Assembly (NCBI GenBank): GCA_963851295.1
Contig: CAWKOS010000001.1
Location: 806,001 to 870,000 of the forward strand
Direction: 5' to 3'
Length of the DNA stretch: 64,000 nt
Origin: JAOPZW01 sp963851295
GTDB taxonomy: Bacteria > Actinomycetota > Thermoleophilia > Solirubrobacterales > Solirubrobacteraceae
Shown here: positions 27,337-35,558 of the stretch, one piece after another
Position numbering within the stretch: the first letter of the stretch is position 1
How the letters are laid out: each line of letters starts with the position of its first letter
Position numbers and translations under genes: made by a program
The notes under the pieces: model-generated
Database searches by the model: none
What the model was told of the DNA's origin: nothing
What the model saw: only the letters and a program-made list of their open reading frames with translations

Positions 27337-28293
27337 CTACGCCGCCTCGCCGGCGTCGAAGCGCTCCAGGATCGTGCTCGCGGCGCTGGCGGGATCCAGG
27401 CGCCGCGCGACCACCTCGTCGAGCAGCGCCGTGAACTCCTCGTCGTCCCCCAGGCGCTGCTCGAGGCGGCGGCGCAGGCGGAAGGTGCACAGGCCGAGGA
27501 CCTCGTTGCGCAGGTTGCGCCGGCGGCGCTCGGAGAGCGTGCCCTCCTCCTCGATGTGCGCGCGGTGGGCCTCGAGCTGCTCGACGAGCTTGTCGACGCC
27601 CTCGCCGCGGACCGCCTCGGTCTTGATGATCGGCACGCGCCATCCGCGCTGGGGGGCGAGCGAGAGCACGCCGCGGATCTCGCGCACCATCGTGTCGGTC
27701 AGCGGATGATCGGCCTTGTTGACGACGATGATGTCGGGGATCTCCATGATCCCGGCCTTCAGGGCCTGGATCGAGTCGCCCGAGCCGGGCATGAGCACGA
27801 GGACCACGGTGTCGGCGTGGTCGATGACGTCGACCTCGGCCTGGCCGACGCCGACCGTCTCGAGGAAGACGTCGTCCTTGCCCGCGGCGTCCATGAGCAG
27901 GGCGGCCTGCAGCGCCGCCTCGCTCAGGCCCCCGAGCGCGCCGCGGTTGGCCATCGAGCGGATGAAGACGCCGGGGTCCAGGAAGTGCTCGGTCAGGCGG
28001 ATGCGGTCGCCCAGCAGCGCGCCGTGCGTGAAGGGCGAGGAGGGGTCGATCGAGAGCACCGCGACCTGGCGGTCGGCGGCGCGGCGCAGCTTGATGAGCG
28101 CGCCGATGAGCGTCGACTTGCCGGCCCCCGGCGCGCCGGTGAGCCCGATGACCGTCGCCCGGCCCGTCGTGGGGTAGACCTCGCGCACCAGCTCCCAGCC
28201 CGCCGGGTCGTCGGACTCGACCAGCGTGATCGCGCGAGCCAGCGCGCGCTTGTCGCCGGCGAGCAGCCGCTGGGCGAGCGAGGGTTCGGCCAT
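27337..28293 (-). CDS. meaB: MeaB/ArgK-type GTPase chaperone of B12 mutase
   Basis: A 318-residue G3E-family GTPase. P-loop GAPGAGKST (53-61), switch region SIDPSSPFTHGALLGDRIR, FLETVGVGQAEVDV and base-recognition VNKADHP are all present. MeaB proteins load and protect adenosylcobalamin in acyl-CoA mutases using GTP hydrolysis. The likely client is the mutase formed by the large subunit at 9371 and the small subunit at 5126. ATG start; VOC protein 9 bp downstream. Divergent from the acyltransferase at 28321. Confidence 0.93.
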   Translation of the reverse strand: MAEPSLAQRLLAGDKRALARAITLVESDDPAGWELVREVYPTTGRATVIGLTGAPGAGKSTLIGALIKLRRAADRQVAVLSIDPSSPFTHGALLGDRIRLTEHFLDPGVFIRSMANRGALGGLSEAALQAALLMDAAGKDDVFLETVGVGQAEVDVIDHADTVVLVLMPGSGDSIQALKAGIMEIPDIIVVNKADHPLTDTMVREIRGVLSLAPQRGWRVPIIKTEAVRGEGVDKLVEQLEAHRAHIEEEGTLSERRRRNLRNEVLGLCTFRLRRRLEQRLGDDEEFTALLDEVVARRLDPASAASTILERFDAGEAA

Positions 28294-28320
28294 CGAGCCG
28301 CGCAGACTACCCTTGCGTCC

Positions 28321-29001
28321 GTGGGCTCGGTCCTGACACCGCCGCGGGTCACGGGGCTTCCGCCGCACGTGCGCGGCGAGCCCGAGCCGCGCCACGGCGG
28401 CCCGCTGGTGCTGCTGCGCTGGATGCGCGCGCACCGGATGCTGACCTGGAACTACGCGCGCCTGCTCGTGCGACTGGCGTGGCTGAAGCTGCGCTTCCGC
28501 GGGCGCCTGAAGACCGACGGCTTCGCCTTCGTCTGCCCGGGCGTGACGCTCGAGATCGGCAAGGACGCGGTCGTCCACCTCGGGCGCTGGTCGTGGATCG
28601 GCCACGGCACGAAGATCCGCGCCCACGAGGGCGAGGTCCGCATCGGCGCCAAGTCCGTCCTCGGGCAGGAGTGCACGATCTCCGCCTTCCAGCACGTCTC
28701 GATCGGGCGCGAGTGCATCGTGGCCGACCGGGTGATGCTCATCGACTTCGATCACGGCGTCGTCGAGGTCGAGCGGCCGATCCGCGAGCAGGGGATCTAC
28801 AAGCGCGACGTGCGCGTCGGCCACAACGTCTGGATCGGCTACGGCGCGGCGTTCCTGCGCGGGGTGACGGTGGGCGACAACGCGGTCGTCGGCACCTACA
28901 CGGTGGTCAACAAAGACGTGCCCGCGAACGCGGTCGTGGCCGGCGTCCCGGTCCGCGTGCTGCGCATGCGCGAGACGCCGCGCCGGCTGCGCTGGGAGTA
29001 G
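28321..29001 (+). CDS. Left-handed beta-helix acyltransferase
   Basis: A 226-residue hexapeptide-repeat transferase. From about residue 70 the repeats run (VHLGRWSWIGHGTKI, VRIGAKSVLGQECTI, ECIVADRVMLIDFDHG), with NVWIGYGAAFLRGVTVGDNA and TYTVVNKDVPANAVVAGVP near the end. The catalytic His is probably in DFDHG. Relatives acetylate or succinylate sugars with acyl-CoA donors. A GTG at 28321 is used; an ATG at 28423 gives a shorter form beginning MRAHRMLTW. An amphipathic basic N-terminus (LLVRLAWLKLRFRGR) suggests membrane contact. Confidence 0.85.
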   Translation: MGSVLTPPRVTGLPPHVRGEPEPRHGGPLVLLRWMRAHRMLTWNYARLLVRLAWLKLRFRGRLKTDGFAFVCPGVTLEIGKDAVVHLGRWSWIGHGTKIRAHEGEVRIGAKSVLGQECTISAFQHVSIGRECIVADRVMLIDFDHGVVEVERPIREQGIYKRDVRVGHNVWIGYGAAFLRGVTVGDNAVVGTYTVVNKDVPANAVVAGVPVRVLRMRETPRRLRWE

Positions 29002-29003
29002 CG

Positions 29004-29231
29004 ATGGCCGATCAGCTCGCCCTCGAGGTCGATCCCACGTGCGCCGTCGAGATCGTCGAGCGCAGCGGCGGTGAGTTGCGCACGCTGCGCGTCGGCCCGC
29101 TCGCCGAGCGCGACGCGCGGCTGCTCGCGACCTTCCTGCTCAACCGCAAGGAGGAGCCGCCCGCCGACGGACCGTGGCGGTGCGCGGTGGCGGGCGGCGT
29201 GCGGATCGTGTCGCTCGACCGGATCGACTAG
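29004..29231 (+). CDS. Small hypothetical protein
   Basis: A 75-residue unrecognised protein with ATG 2 bp after the acyltransferase stop. Composition is that of a small globular alpha/beta protein (ERSGGELRTLRVGPLAERDA, RCAVAGGVRIVSLDRID). The close spacing and good coding pattern favour a real co-transcribed gene. No function is proposed. Confidence 0.55.
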   Translation: MADQLALEVDPTCAVEIVERSGGELRTLRVGPLAERDARLLATFLLNRKEEPPADGPWRCAVAGGVRIVSLDRID

Positions 29232-29240
29232 CCGAGCCGG

Positions 29241-29909
29241 CTACGCGCTCTGGCCGCAGACCGGCCACGGCGCCGTCCCGCGCGCGGCCAGGAGCGCGGC
29301 GGCGATGCGGTCCTGCTCGGCCTCGGGGGCTTCGGCGGGGTCGCCGCTGCCGCCCATCTCGCGCCAGGTCGTGCGGTCGAACTGGTACTTGCCTCGGTAG
29401 GTGCCGTCGGCGGACACCGCGGTCGGGTCGCCGCCCGACTCGCACTGGGCGATGCGCTGCAGCGTGCCCTGCGCGTCGGTGCTCGCCTGGGCGGGCGCCT
29501 GCTGCTGGTCGCCTGCGTCCTGCGTCTTGGGCGCCGCGGCCGCCACGCCGAGCGCGGCCAGCGTCTGCGGGCCGGCGATGCCGTCGGCGGCCAGCCCGTG
29601 GGCGCGCTGGAAGCGCCTGACGGCGGCCCGGGTCCTCGGCCCGTACACGCCATCGGCCGCCACGCCGAGCTTCTGCTGCAGCGCGCGGACGGTGTCGGTG
29701 CTCTGCACGCCGGGCGCGATGGGGGTCGCGGCGTCCTGGGCGAGCGCGCCGGCGGCGGCGACGGAGAAGACCGCCACGGCCAGCGTCGCCCCCGCCCGGC
29801 CGCGCAGGGCCATCCGCCGGCGCCGCGCGCGCTGGGTACGCCGGGCCTGGGAGGCCCGCAGCGAGCGCCGCCACGGCACAGGCGAACTGAGATCACGAAT
29901 CGTTGCCAC
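29241..29909 (-). CDS. Peptidoglycan-binding/Rpf-like transglycosylase
   Basis: A 222-residue exported protein. After a very basic N-terminus and a membrane/signal segment (ATLAVAVFSVAAAGALA, about 41-57) comes a PG_binding_1 domain (about 70-122: VRALQQKLGVAADGVYGPRT). A Gln/Ala linker leads to a C-terminal Rpf-type lysozyme-like domain (about 148-220). Its signatures are IAQCESGGDP (catalytic Glu), GKYQFDRTTWREMGGSG and APWPVCG. Such proteins cleave peptidoglycan glycan strands and promote resuscitation. GTG start, GGAGGG 12 bases upstream. A c-di-AMP riboswitch precedes it. Confidence 0.9.
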   Translation of the reverse strand: MATIRDLSSPVPWRRSLRASQARRTQRARRRRMALRGRAGATLAVAVFSVAAAGALAQDAATPIAPGVQSTDTVRALQQKLGVAADGVYGPRTRAAVRRFQRAHGLAADGIAGPQTLAALGVAAAAPKTQDAGDQQQAPAQASTDAQGTLQRIAQCESGGDPTAVSADGTYRGKYQFDRTTWREMGGSGDPAEAPEAEQDRIAAALLAARGTAPWPVCGQSA

Positions 29910-29931
29910 GTTGACTTCGAACCCTCCGGTC

Positions 29932-30066
29932 GTCTCATCGCCTACGGGGTTAGCTGTCGGGCTCGCGCGGTGAGACGTGCGCTACGCCGGCCTTCAGCCG
30001 GCGATTCGCCCCTGGGCCCGAAGGCCCCGTGGGTCCCCCGTTCCCCGCCGTCGGTGCGGCGGAGAC
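29932..30066 (-). promoter_or_regulatory. c-di-AMP riboswitch (ydaO/yuaA class)
   Basis: In the leader of the Rpf-like gene, read on the minus strand: GGGGAACGGGGGACCC, AGGGGCGAATCGCC, a 7-bp hairpin CGCCGGC/GCCGGCG, and the strongly conserved 3' block CCGACAGCTAACCCCGTAGGCG. P1 pairs GTCTCCGCC (30058-30066) with GGCGATGAGAC (29932-29942). The order and sequences match the ydaO class that controls cell-wall hydrolases in actinobacteria, where c-di-AMP turns expression off. A TAAGGT -10 box lies at 30099-30104. Confidence 0.9.
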
Positions 30067-30137
30067 TCGGCGTGGGTCTCTTGCAAAAGCAGCGGCGGAC
30101 CTTACCTGCGGCGCGGACGGAACGACCCGGCGGGCCA

Positions 30138-30166
30138 CGAAACGCACGCAAAGAGCGCCCGTTTCG
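30138..30166 (-). terminator. Hairpin after the phospholipase D gene
   Basis: A 12-bp stem with one mismatch (CGAAACGGGCGC / GCGTGCGTTTCG) and a TCTTT loop, 5 bases past the phospholipase D stop. There is no T-tract. It should insulate the downstream riboswitch promoter. Confidence 0.6.
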
Positions 30167-30171
30167 GCGGC

Positions 30172-31623
30172 TCAGCCGTCGTCCGTGAGCCCCTGGAGCG
30201 GCCCCAGGAAGCGCGCGGAGCGCTTGGAGACGCCCGGCAGCGCGATCAGGCGGTGGGTCGGCGGCTGGCCGCGCTCGCGGCGCTCGAGCTGGTCGGCCGC
30301 GATCGGGCGCCAGTGCTCGTCGACCATCGTCGCGGGGTCCTTGTCGGCGACGGCGCCGGGGTCGAGCTCGAGGTGCTCGGCCCACAGACGCTCGCGGGTC
30401 GCGCGGGCCAGGGACGCGTCGTCGGTGACGACGTTCATCTCGGTGTCGTTGAGCATCGAGTGGGCGTTGAGGTTGGCCGAGCCGACGGTCAGCCAGCGAT
30501 CGTCGACGATCCCGACCTTGGCGTGGACGTACAGCGGGTCCTCGCGGCCGCCGCTGCGCGCGCGGATGGTGGCGGCGAGGAAGCGCCCGGCGTGGTCGTC
30601 GGCCTCGGCGAGGATGCTGAGCTGGCCGCGGGTGTCGTCCTGGCCGTTGTTGGCCTTCGCCGGGAGCACGATGACGACGCGGAAGTCGTCGGATGGCGGC
30701 TCGCGCAGCTTGTCGGCGAGGATGGCCACGATCTCGGGCGACCAGAGGAACTGGTTCTCCAGGTACACGAGCCGGCGCGCGCCGCGCAGGGCGCGGACGT
30801 AGCTCTCGAGGATGCGGAAGTCGCCCCGCGGGACCTCGTCGTACATGTCCTCCGCGACGGTGCGCACGACCTGGACCGTGCTCTCGCCCGCGGGCGCCGG
30901 CGGCTCGGTGCGCTCGAGCCAGTCGCCGGTCACGGCGTGCCAGCGGGCGCGGAAGTGCTCGTGGACGTCGGCGACCGCGGGGCCGCGCACGCGCGAACCG
31001 ACGTCGTGCCAGCCGAGGTGGCGGCGCGCCTCGTGGGCGCTGGAGTCGAAGCGGTCGCCCGCGTCGTCGGTGAGGTCGATGCCGTTGACGAAGGCCAGCT
31101 CGCCGTCGATGCAGATCGTCTTCTCGTGGTGGCAGTGGAAGGGATGCTCGCGCGGGTCGCGCTCGCAGCGGATCTTCGTCGCGCGCGTGAGCGTCTCGAC
31201 GGCCTGCTTGACCTCGCTGCGGCTGGGATGGAAGACCGGCACCGGCGCCCCCGCCCACACCAGCACGCGGACGTCGATGCGCTCGGCGAGCTCGGCCAGC
31301 AGCGCCCCGGCGACGATCGGCGGCTCGCCGCGCACGAGGGCGAAGTGCGGCGCGAGGTGCCAGCCGGTGAGGTGGACGAAGCGCTTGGCGCCCTGCAGCG
31401 CCTCGGCGATCGCCGGCAGCGCGTTCGCGCCGTCGACGAGGACCTCGAGGTCGCAGCCGGCGCGCGGCGGCGGGTCGCCCGCCGCCCAGAGCCCGTCGTC
31501 GGGCGGCTCGAGCGCCCGCTCCCAGCCGAGCTTCTTCAGGCGCCGGCGGTGCTTCGCGCGCACCGCGGACTCGATCGCGTTGCCGGCGAGCGAGTCGGCG
31601 CGTGCGAGGAGCTTCGGGGGCAT
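30172..31623 (-). CDS. Phospholipase D-family protein, two HKD motifs
   Basis: A 483-residue PLD-superfamily protein. HKD 1 is HEKTICID (His166-Lys168-Asp173) followed by NGIDLTDD; HKD 2 is HAKVGIVDD followed by SANLNAHS, both intact, so phosphatidyl transfer or hydrolysis through a phospho-histidine is expected. The C-terminal 60 residues are less conserved. No signal peptide is evident, which favours a cytoplasmic or membrane-peripheral cardiolipin synthase/PLD-like enzyme. ATG at 31623. Confidence 0.9.
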   Translation of the reverse strand: MPPKLLARADSLAGNAIESAVRAKHRRRLKKLGWERALEPPDDGLWAAGDPPPRAGCDLEVLVDGANALPAIAEALQGAKRFVHLTGWHLAPHFALVRGEPPIVAGALLAELAERIDVRVLVWAGAPVPVFHPSRSEVKQAVETLTRATKIRCERDPREHPFHCHHEKTICIDGELAFVNGIDLTDDAGDRFDSSAHEARRHLGWHDVGSRVRGPAVADVHEHFRARWHAVTGDWLERTEPPAPAGESTVQVVRTVAEDMYDEVPRGDFRILESYVRALRGARRLVYLENQFLWSPEIVAILADKLREPPSDDFRVVIVLPAKANNGQDDTRGQLSILAEADDHAGRFLAATIRARSGGREDPLYVHAKVGIVDDRWLTVGSANLNAHSMLNDTEMNVVTDDASLARATRERLWAEHLELDPGAVADKDPATMVDEHWRPIAADQLERRERGQPPTHRLIALPGVSKRSARFLGPLQGLTDDG

Positions 31624-32076
31624 GGGTGGTTCTTGCCCGCTCGCCCGCGGTCCGACGCTTCGCGCGCTTCGGGCGCCGCGCGGCCAGGCATCGAGGCAGA
31701 GAGGAGCGGGCGGCGATCGAGGCGCTCGCGGCTGCGCCGGAGCAGCCGCTCCCCGCCCCCGGCGCAGCCGCTGCCCGCCGGGCGTGGCGTTCCGCGCGCG
31801 GTCCTGCACAGCCCGCGCGCCTTTCTGCGCGGATCGCGCGCCTTCGGCAACGCTCCCACGAAGGCGGTCAGGGGGTGGTCGACATTGACGTCGATAGTCG
31901 ACGTCAATCGCAGCCACCCCCGGGCCGTCTCCAAGAGGTGTTGCAGAACACGCGCGGAGTGCGGCAAGTCTGCGGCGACCTGCGCGGAGCCGCGGGCGCC
32001 CCGGCCACCGCGACTCTCTCTCCCTCGGTGCCCCGGCCGCGGAGCGCCGCGAGCGAGCGCGGACGAGCCCACAGCT
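31624..32076. repeat. Gene-free 453-bp gap holding repeat element D
   Basis: No gene is visible. Arms at 31671-31704 (GGCGCCGCGCGGCCAGGCAT...) and 32011-32050 (complement CTCCGCGGCCGGGGCACCGA) are inverted relative to each other and match those of element A. At 31871-31921 is a two-part hairpin: GGGGGTGG/CCACCCCC outside and ATTGACGTCGA/TCGACGTCAAT (3-base loop) inside. The gap separates the GH57 and phospholipase D genes on the same strand. Confidence 0.75.
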
Positions 32077-33462
32077 CTACGGCTCGAGCAGCGCCCCTCG
32101 TGCCAACCGCGGCGCGAGGTTGCGCAGCGCCGGCTCCGCGCCCGCGTCGTCCAACGCCGCGCGCAACTCCCGCTCATGCCCCCAGAAGCGCTCGCGCGGG
32201 TACTCGCCCGCCGTCCCGCGCGAGGCCAGGAACGCCCAGTCGCTGCTCTGCAGGGCGAGCAGCTCGCGCACCGCGCGGTCGGGGACCGAGGCCGCCGACG
32301 TCGCCGCCCCGACCACGTCGAGCTCCGCAGCGCGCGCCGCCCAGGCGAGGTCGGCGACGCGCGGGCCCGACCACGTCGACAGGTCGCGGGGCGTGCCCCA
32401 CGAGGTCACGCCGGAGGCCAGCGAGCCCGCGGGCTCAGGCGAGCAGTCGGCCAGCGCGTCGTCCAGATGGATGAGCTCGAGGCCGCGGCGCGCCGACTCC
32501 TCGACCACGCACGACAGCCACCGCGGTCCCTCGTGCCACCAGTGCCCGAGCAGCTCAGTGTCCAGCGCGCAGACGCACAGCCCGCCGCCCCGCACCCGCT
32601 CCGACACCCGCGCCACGAAGTCCGCCGCGTCGGACGAGGCCTGCGAGAGCGCCCGCCCCACGTCGTAGACCGCGCCGTCGTTCGCCCACGGATGGTGGTC
32701 GCGTGCCGTGCGGTGGTGGTAGTCGCGATAGGCGCCGGCCGCCGGGTACCCCGCGTCGGACCACACGAGATCGACGACCGCGCGGTCCACCGGCACGAGC
32801 AGCGGCCCCGCGGCGGTCGCCAGCGGGCGCAGGTGGCGCGGGTCACCGTGGCCCAGCACGTCGGTCAGGTCGACGCACGTCGCGTGCACGCCGGCCTCCT
32901 CCAGCCGCCCGTCGAGCCACGGGGCATGCGCGCACTCGGGCAGCCAGAAGCCGCCCCGCCAACCGGAGGCCCCGAAGCGCGCCCGGTGCGACTCGACCCC
33001 CGTGCGCACCTGCAGCCGCACCCCGGCGGCCGTCGCGAGCAGCGGCAGGACCGCGTGCGTCGCCGCGCTCGTCCAGGCCGCGTACGGCGCGAGGGCGCCC
33101 AGCAGGTCCTCCGGCAGGCGCGAGGCCGCGACCGCGTACTCCCCCGCCGCCCGCGCGAGCTCGGCGGCCACCGCCGGGTCCGAGGCCGCCTCCACGTCCA
33201 GCGCATGCGACGCCGGCCGCACCTCGCGCAGGAAGGCCCGGCAGCGCTCGACCGCGCCCGGAGCCGAGAGCTGGTCGCACAGCACCGGCGTCAGCGACAG
33301 CGTCACCGGGGCGCCATCCGCGAGCACGTCGAGCAGCGGCAGGTACGACGTCGCGATCGCCTCCCACAGCCATTCCTCGCCGAACGGCCACGTCCCGAAG
33401 CCCTCGACGTAGGGCATGTGCGAGTGCAGGACGATGGCCAGCCGGCCGGGGCCGGCGCTCAT
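32077..33462 (-). CDS. GH57 glycoside hydrolase (alpha-glucan branching enzyme type)
   Basis: A 461-residue GH57 protein. The nucleophile region GFWLPECAHAP holds Glu176; the acid/base Asp301 is in DTELLGHWWHEG; LVLHSHMPYV-like opening (LAIVLHSHMPYVEG) is at the N-terminus. These fit GH57 1,4-alpha-glucan branching enzymes, though it is shorter than the usual 520-560 residues. ATG at 33462 overlaps the methyltransferase stop (ATGA). The methyltransferase-GH57 pair resembles Rv3030-Rv3031 of Mycobacterium, involved in methylglucose lipopolysaccharide synthesis. Confidence 0.87.
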   Translation of the reverse strand: MSAGPGRLAIVLHSHMPYVEGFGTWPFGEEWLWEAIATSYLPLLDVLADGAPVTLSLTPVLCDQLSAPGAVERCRAFLREVRPASHALDVEAASDPAVAAELARAAGEYAVAASRLPEDLLGALAPYAAWTSAATHAVLPLLATAAGVRLQVRTGVESHRARFGASGWRGGFWLPECAHAPWLDGRLEEAGVHATCVDLTDVLGHGDPRHLRPLATAAGPLLVPVDRAVVDLVWSDAGYPAAGAYRDYHHRTARDHHPWANDGAVYDVGRALSQASSDAADFVARVSERVRGGGLCVCALDTELLGHWWHEGPRWLSCVVEESARRGLELIHLDDALADCSPEPAGSLASGVTSWGTPRDLSTWSGPRVADLAWAARAAELDVVGAATSAASVPDRAVRELLALQSSDWAFLASRGTAGEYPRERFWGHERELRAALDDAGAEPALRNLAPRLARGALLEP

Positions 33463-34223
33463 GGCCGCAGGACGGCGACGAAGTCCAGCGCGCGCGAGAG
33501 GTCGCGCTCGGCGCGCAGGGCGAAGTCGCGTGTCGAGATCGCGGGCACGAAGCGGTCGTAGAACGGCGCCGTCACGCGCAGCCCGGCATGGACGCGGTCC
33601 CACCCGACCCGCAGCGCCAGCTCGTGGGCGCGCAGCTTGCGCGCGTGGAAGAGCCCGTACAGCTCGACCGATCCGAAGTGCGCCGCGCACAGCGCCCGGA
33701 ACTCCTCGGCGCGGTACTCGCGCAGGTGCCACGGGTTGCCCGAGCGCTCGGCGCCGGCCGGCGCGAGCGTGAGCACGTTGGGCGTCGAGACGTACGCGGT
33801 CCCGCCGTTGGCCAGCATCCCCTTGACGTTCTCGAGCACGCCGTCGGGGTCGTGGACGTGCTCGATCGTCTGCAGGAAGACGACGGCGTCGCACGGCTCC
33901 GAGAAGGTCTCGACCATGTCGCGCACGAAGCGCACGTTGGGCGCGCGGTAGCGCAGCCGCGCATGCTCGTGGGCGTCGGGGTTGGCGTCGACGCCGATCA
34001 CGCTGTAGGCGCTGCCGGCGAGCACCTCCGAGCCGTAGCCCTCGCCGCACGCGAGGTCGACGACCCGCACCCCGCCCACGCGCCGCGCGATCCACTCGTA
34101 GACGACGAGGTGGCGGCGGAACCAGTAGTTCTCCTCGGGGACGTCGGGCAGCGTTCGCTCCCCGTCGAGGGCGAGCGGCGGCACCCCCGGGGGCTGGTCG
34201 CGCTGCAGATAGAGGTCGGGCAC
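33459..34223 (-). CDS. SAM-dependent class I methyltransferase
   Basis: A 254-residue enzyme with the class I fold. The N-terminal ENYWFRRHLVVYEWIARRV is followed by motif I VVDLACGEGYGSEVL, an acidic residue after strand 2 (VIGVDANP) and VVFLQTIEHVHDPDGVLEN. It acts in the cytosol on an unknown acceptor; the coupling to GH57 suggests a sugar hydroxyl. Start taken at GTG 34223, 14 bp after the P450 stop; longer in-frame ORF upstream is inside the P450 gene. Confidence 0.87.
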   Translation of the reverse strand: MPDLYLQRDQPPGVPPLALDGERTLPDVPEENYWFRRHLVVYEWIARRVGGVRVVDLACGEGYGSEVLAGSAYSVIGVDANPDAHEHARLRYRAPNVRFVRDMVETFSEPCDAVVFLQTIEHVHDPDGVLENVKGMLANGGTAYVSTPNVLTLAPAGAERSGNPWHLREYRAEEFRALCAAHFGSVELYGLFHARKLRAHELALRVGWDRVHAGLRVTAPFYDRFVPAISTRDFALRAERDLSRALDFVAVLRP

Positions 34224-34237
34224 GAGGCTGCGGCAGG

Positions 34238-35533
34238 CTAGCGGGCCGGGGCCGCGCGCAGGCGCACCTGCGCGCCCCGTGCCGGGACGAGCGTCACGCC
34301 GCGGCGGCGTACCGCCTCGGGCTCGCCGACAGCCTCCAGGCGCACCGACTCGGCGAGCGTCTGGAGCACGACCTGCATCTCGACCTGGGCGAAGGCGGCG
34401 CCCAGGCAGCGGCGCACGCCGCCGCCGAACGGGATCCACGAATAGGTGCCGGGCGGCCGGTCGAGGAAGCGCTCGGGCCGGAAGGCGTCGGGCTCGGGAT
34501 AGACGTCCTCGCGGCGGTGGACGAGCAGGATGCACGGCGCGACCGTCGTCCCCGCGGGCAGCTCGCGCCCGCCGATCTCAAGCGGCTCGAGCAGCCGCCG
34601 CAGCACGATCGCGACCACCGGCCGCAGGCGCAGGATCTCCTTGGTGACCGCGTCGGCGTACTCGGGGTCGCCGGCGAGGCGCTCCAGGCCGCCGGGGTGG
34701 CGGACCAGGCGCTCGACCGCCCACGCCAGCGACGTCGCCGTCGTCTCGTGGCCGGCCACGAGCAGGGTCATGAGCTCGTCGCGCAGCTCGGCGTCGCCCA
34801 TCGGCTCGCCGTCCTCGTCGCGGGCGAGCAGCAGCGTCGAGAGGACGTCGTCGCGCTCGGCGAGGTCGGGCGCGCGCCGGCGCTCGGCGATGAGCGCGTA
34901 GAGCTCGCGGTCGACGGGCTCCAGGTAGCGCTCCCGCAGCAGCCGCCGCACGGCGGGGTTCTCGAAGCCGAGCACGGCGACCATGGCCAGCGCCCACGGC
35001 TTGCCCGCCCAGTCGACGAAGCGCTTGAGCGGCGCGCCCAGGCGCGCCATCGCGGCGCGGTCCTCGACGCCGAAGACCGCGCGCATGATCACCTCCAGGG
35101 TGATCGCCTGCGTGTACGGGCGCAGGGCGAAGGGCTCGCCGGGGCGCCACGAGCCCACGGCCCGCTCGGTCGCCTCGCGCATGATCTGGCGGTAGGCGTC
35201 GATGCGCTCGCCGTGGAAGGCGGGCAGCATGAGCTTGCGCTGGCGCATGTGCTCCTCGCCGTCGAGCACGAGCACCGAGTGCGGGCCGAGCGTCGGACGC
35301 AGGATCTCGTTGGCCTCGCCGGCGTTCGTGCGCTGCGGGCCGGCGGTGAAGACCGTGCGGACGTCCTCGGGATCGCCGAGCATGACCCATTTGATCGGGT
35401 CGATGTGGGCGGTGAAGACGTCGCCGTAGCGCTCGCGCTGGCGCGCGGCGTAGACCTGGGGGCGCGCCAGCCACTGCATCATCTGCCGCGGGCGCGGCTC
35501 CGTCGGCCCCGGCGGCAGCCCCGACGCTTTCAT
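34238..35533 (-). CDS. Cytochrome P450
   Basis: A 431-residue P450 monooxygenase. Oxygen-activation motif AGHETTATSL, ExxR (EILRLRP), PERFLDRPPG and the haem-ligand block FGGGVRRCLGAAFA (Cys376) are intact. Soluble, without a membrane anchor, so it needs ferredoxin and reductase from elsewhere. ATG 35533 chosen, giving the usual opening LPPGP. It is followed by the methyltransferase and GH57 on the same strand and is divergent from another methyltransferase 25 bp away. Substrate unknown. Confidence 0.93.
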   Translation of the reverse strand: MKASGLPPGPTEPRPRQMMQWLARPQVYAARQRERYGDVFTAHIDPIKWVMLGDPEDVRTVFTAGPQRTNAGEANEILRPTLGPHSVLVLDGEEHMRQRKLMLPAFHGERIDAYRQIMREATERAVGSWRPGEPFALRPYTQAITLEVIMRAVFGVEDRAAMARLGAPLKRFVDWAGKPWALAMVAVLGFENPAVRRLLRERYLEPVDRELYALIAERRRAPDLAERDDVLSTLLLARDEDGEPMGDAELRDELMTLLVAGHETTATSLAWAVERLVRHPGGLERLAGDPEYADAVTKEILRLRPVVAIVLRRLLEPLEIGGRELPAGTTVAPCILLVHRREDVYPEPDAFRPERFLDRPPGTYSWIPFGGGVRRCLGAAFAQVEMQVVLQTLAESVRLEAVGEPEAVRRRGVTLVPARGAQVRLRAAPAR

Positions 35534-35558
35534 GAACGCGAGCGTACACTCCCGCGCC

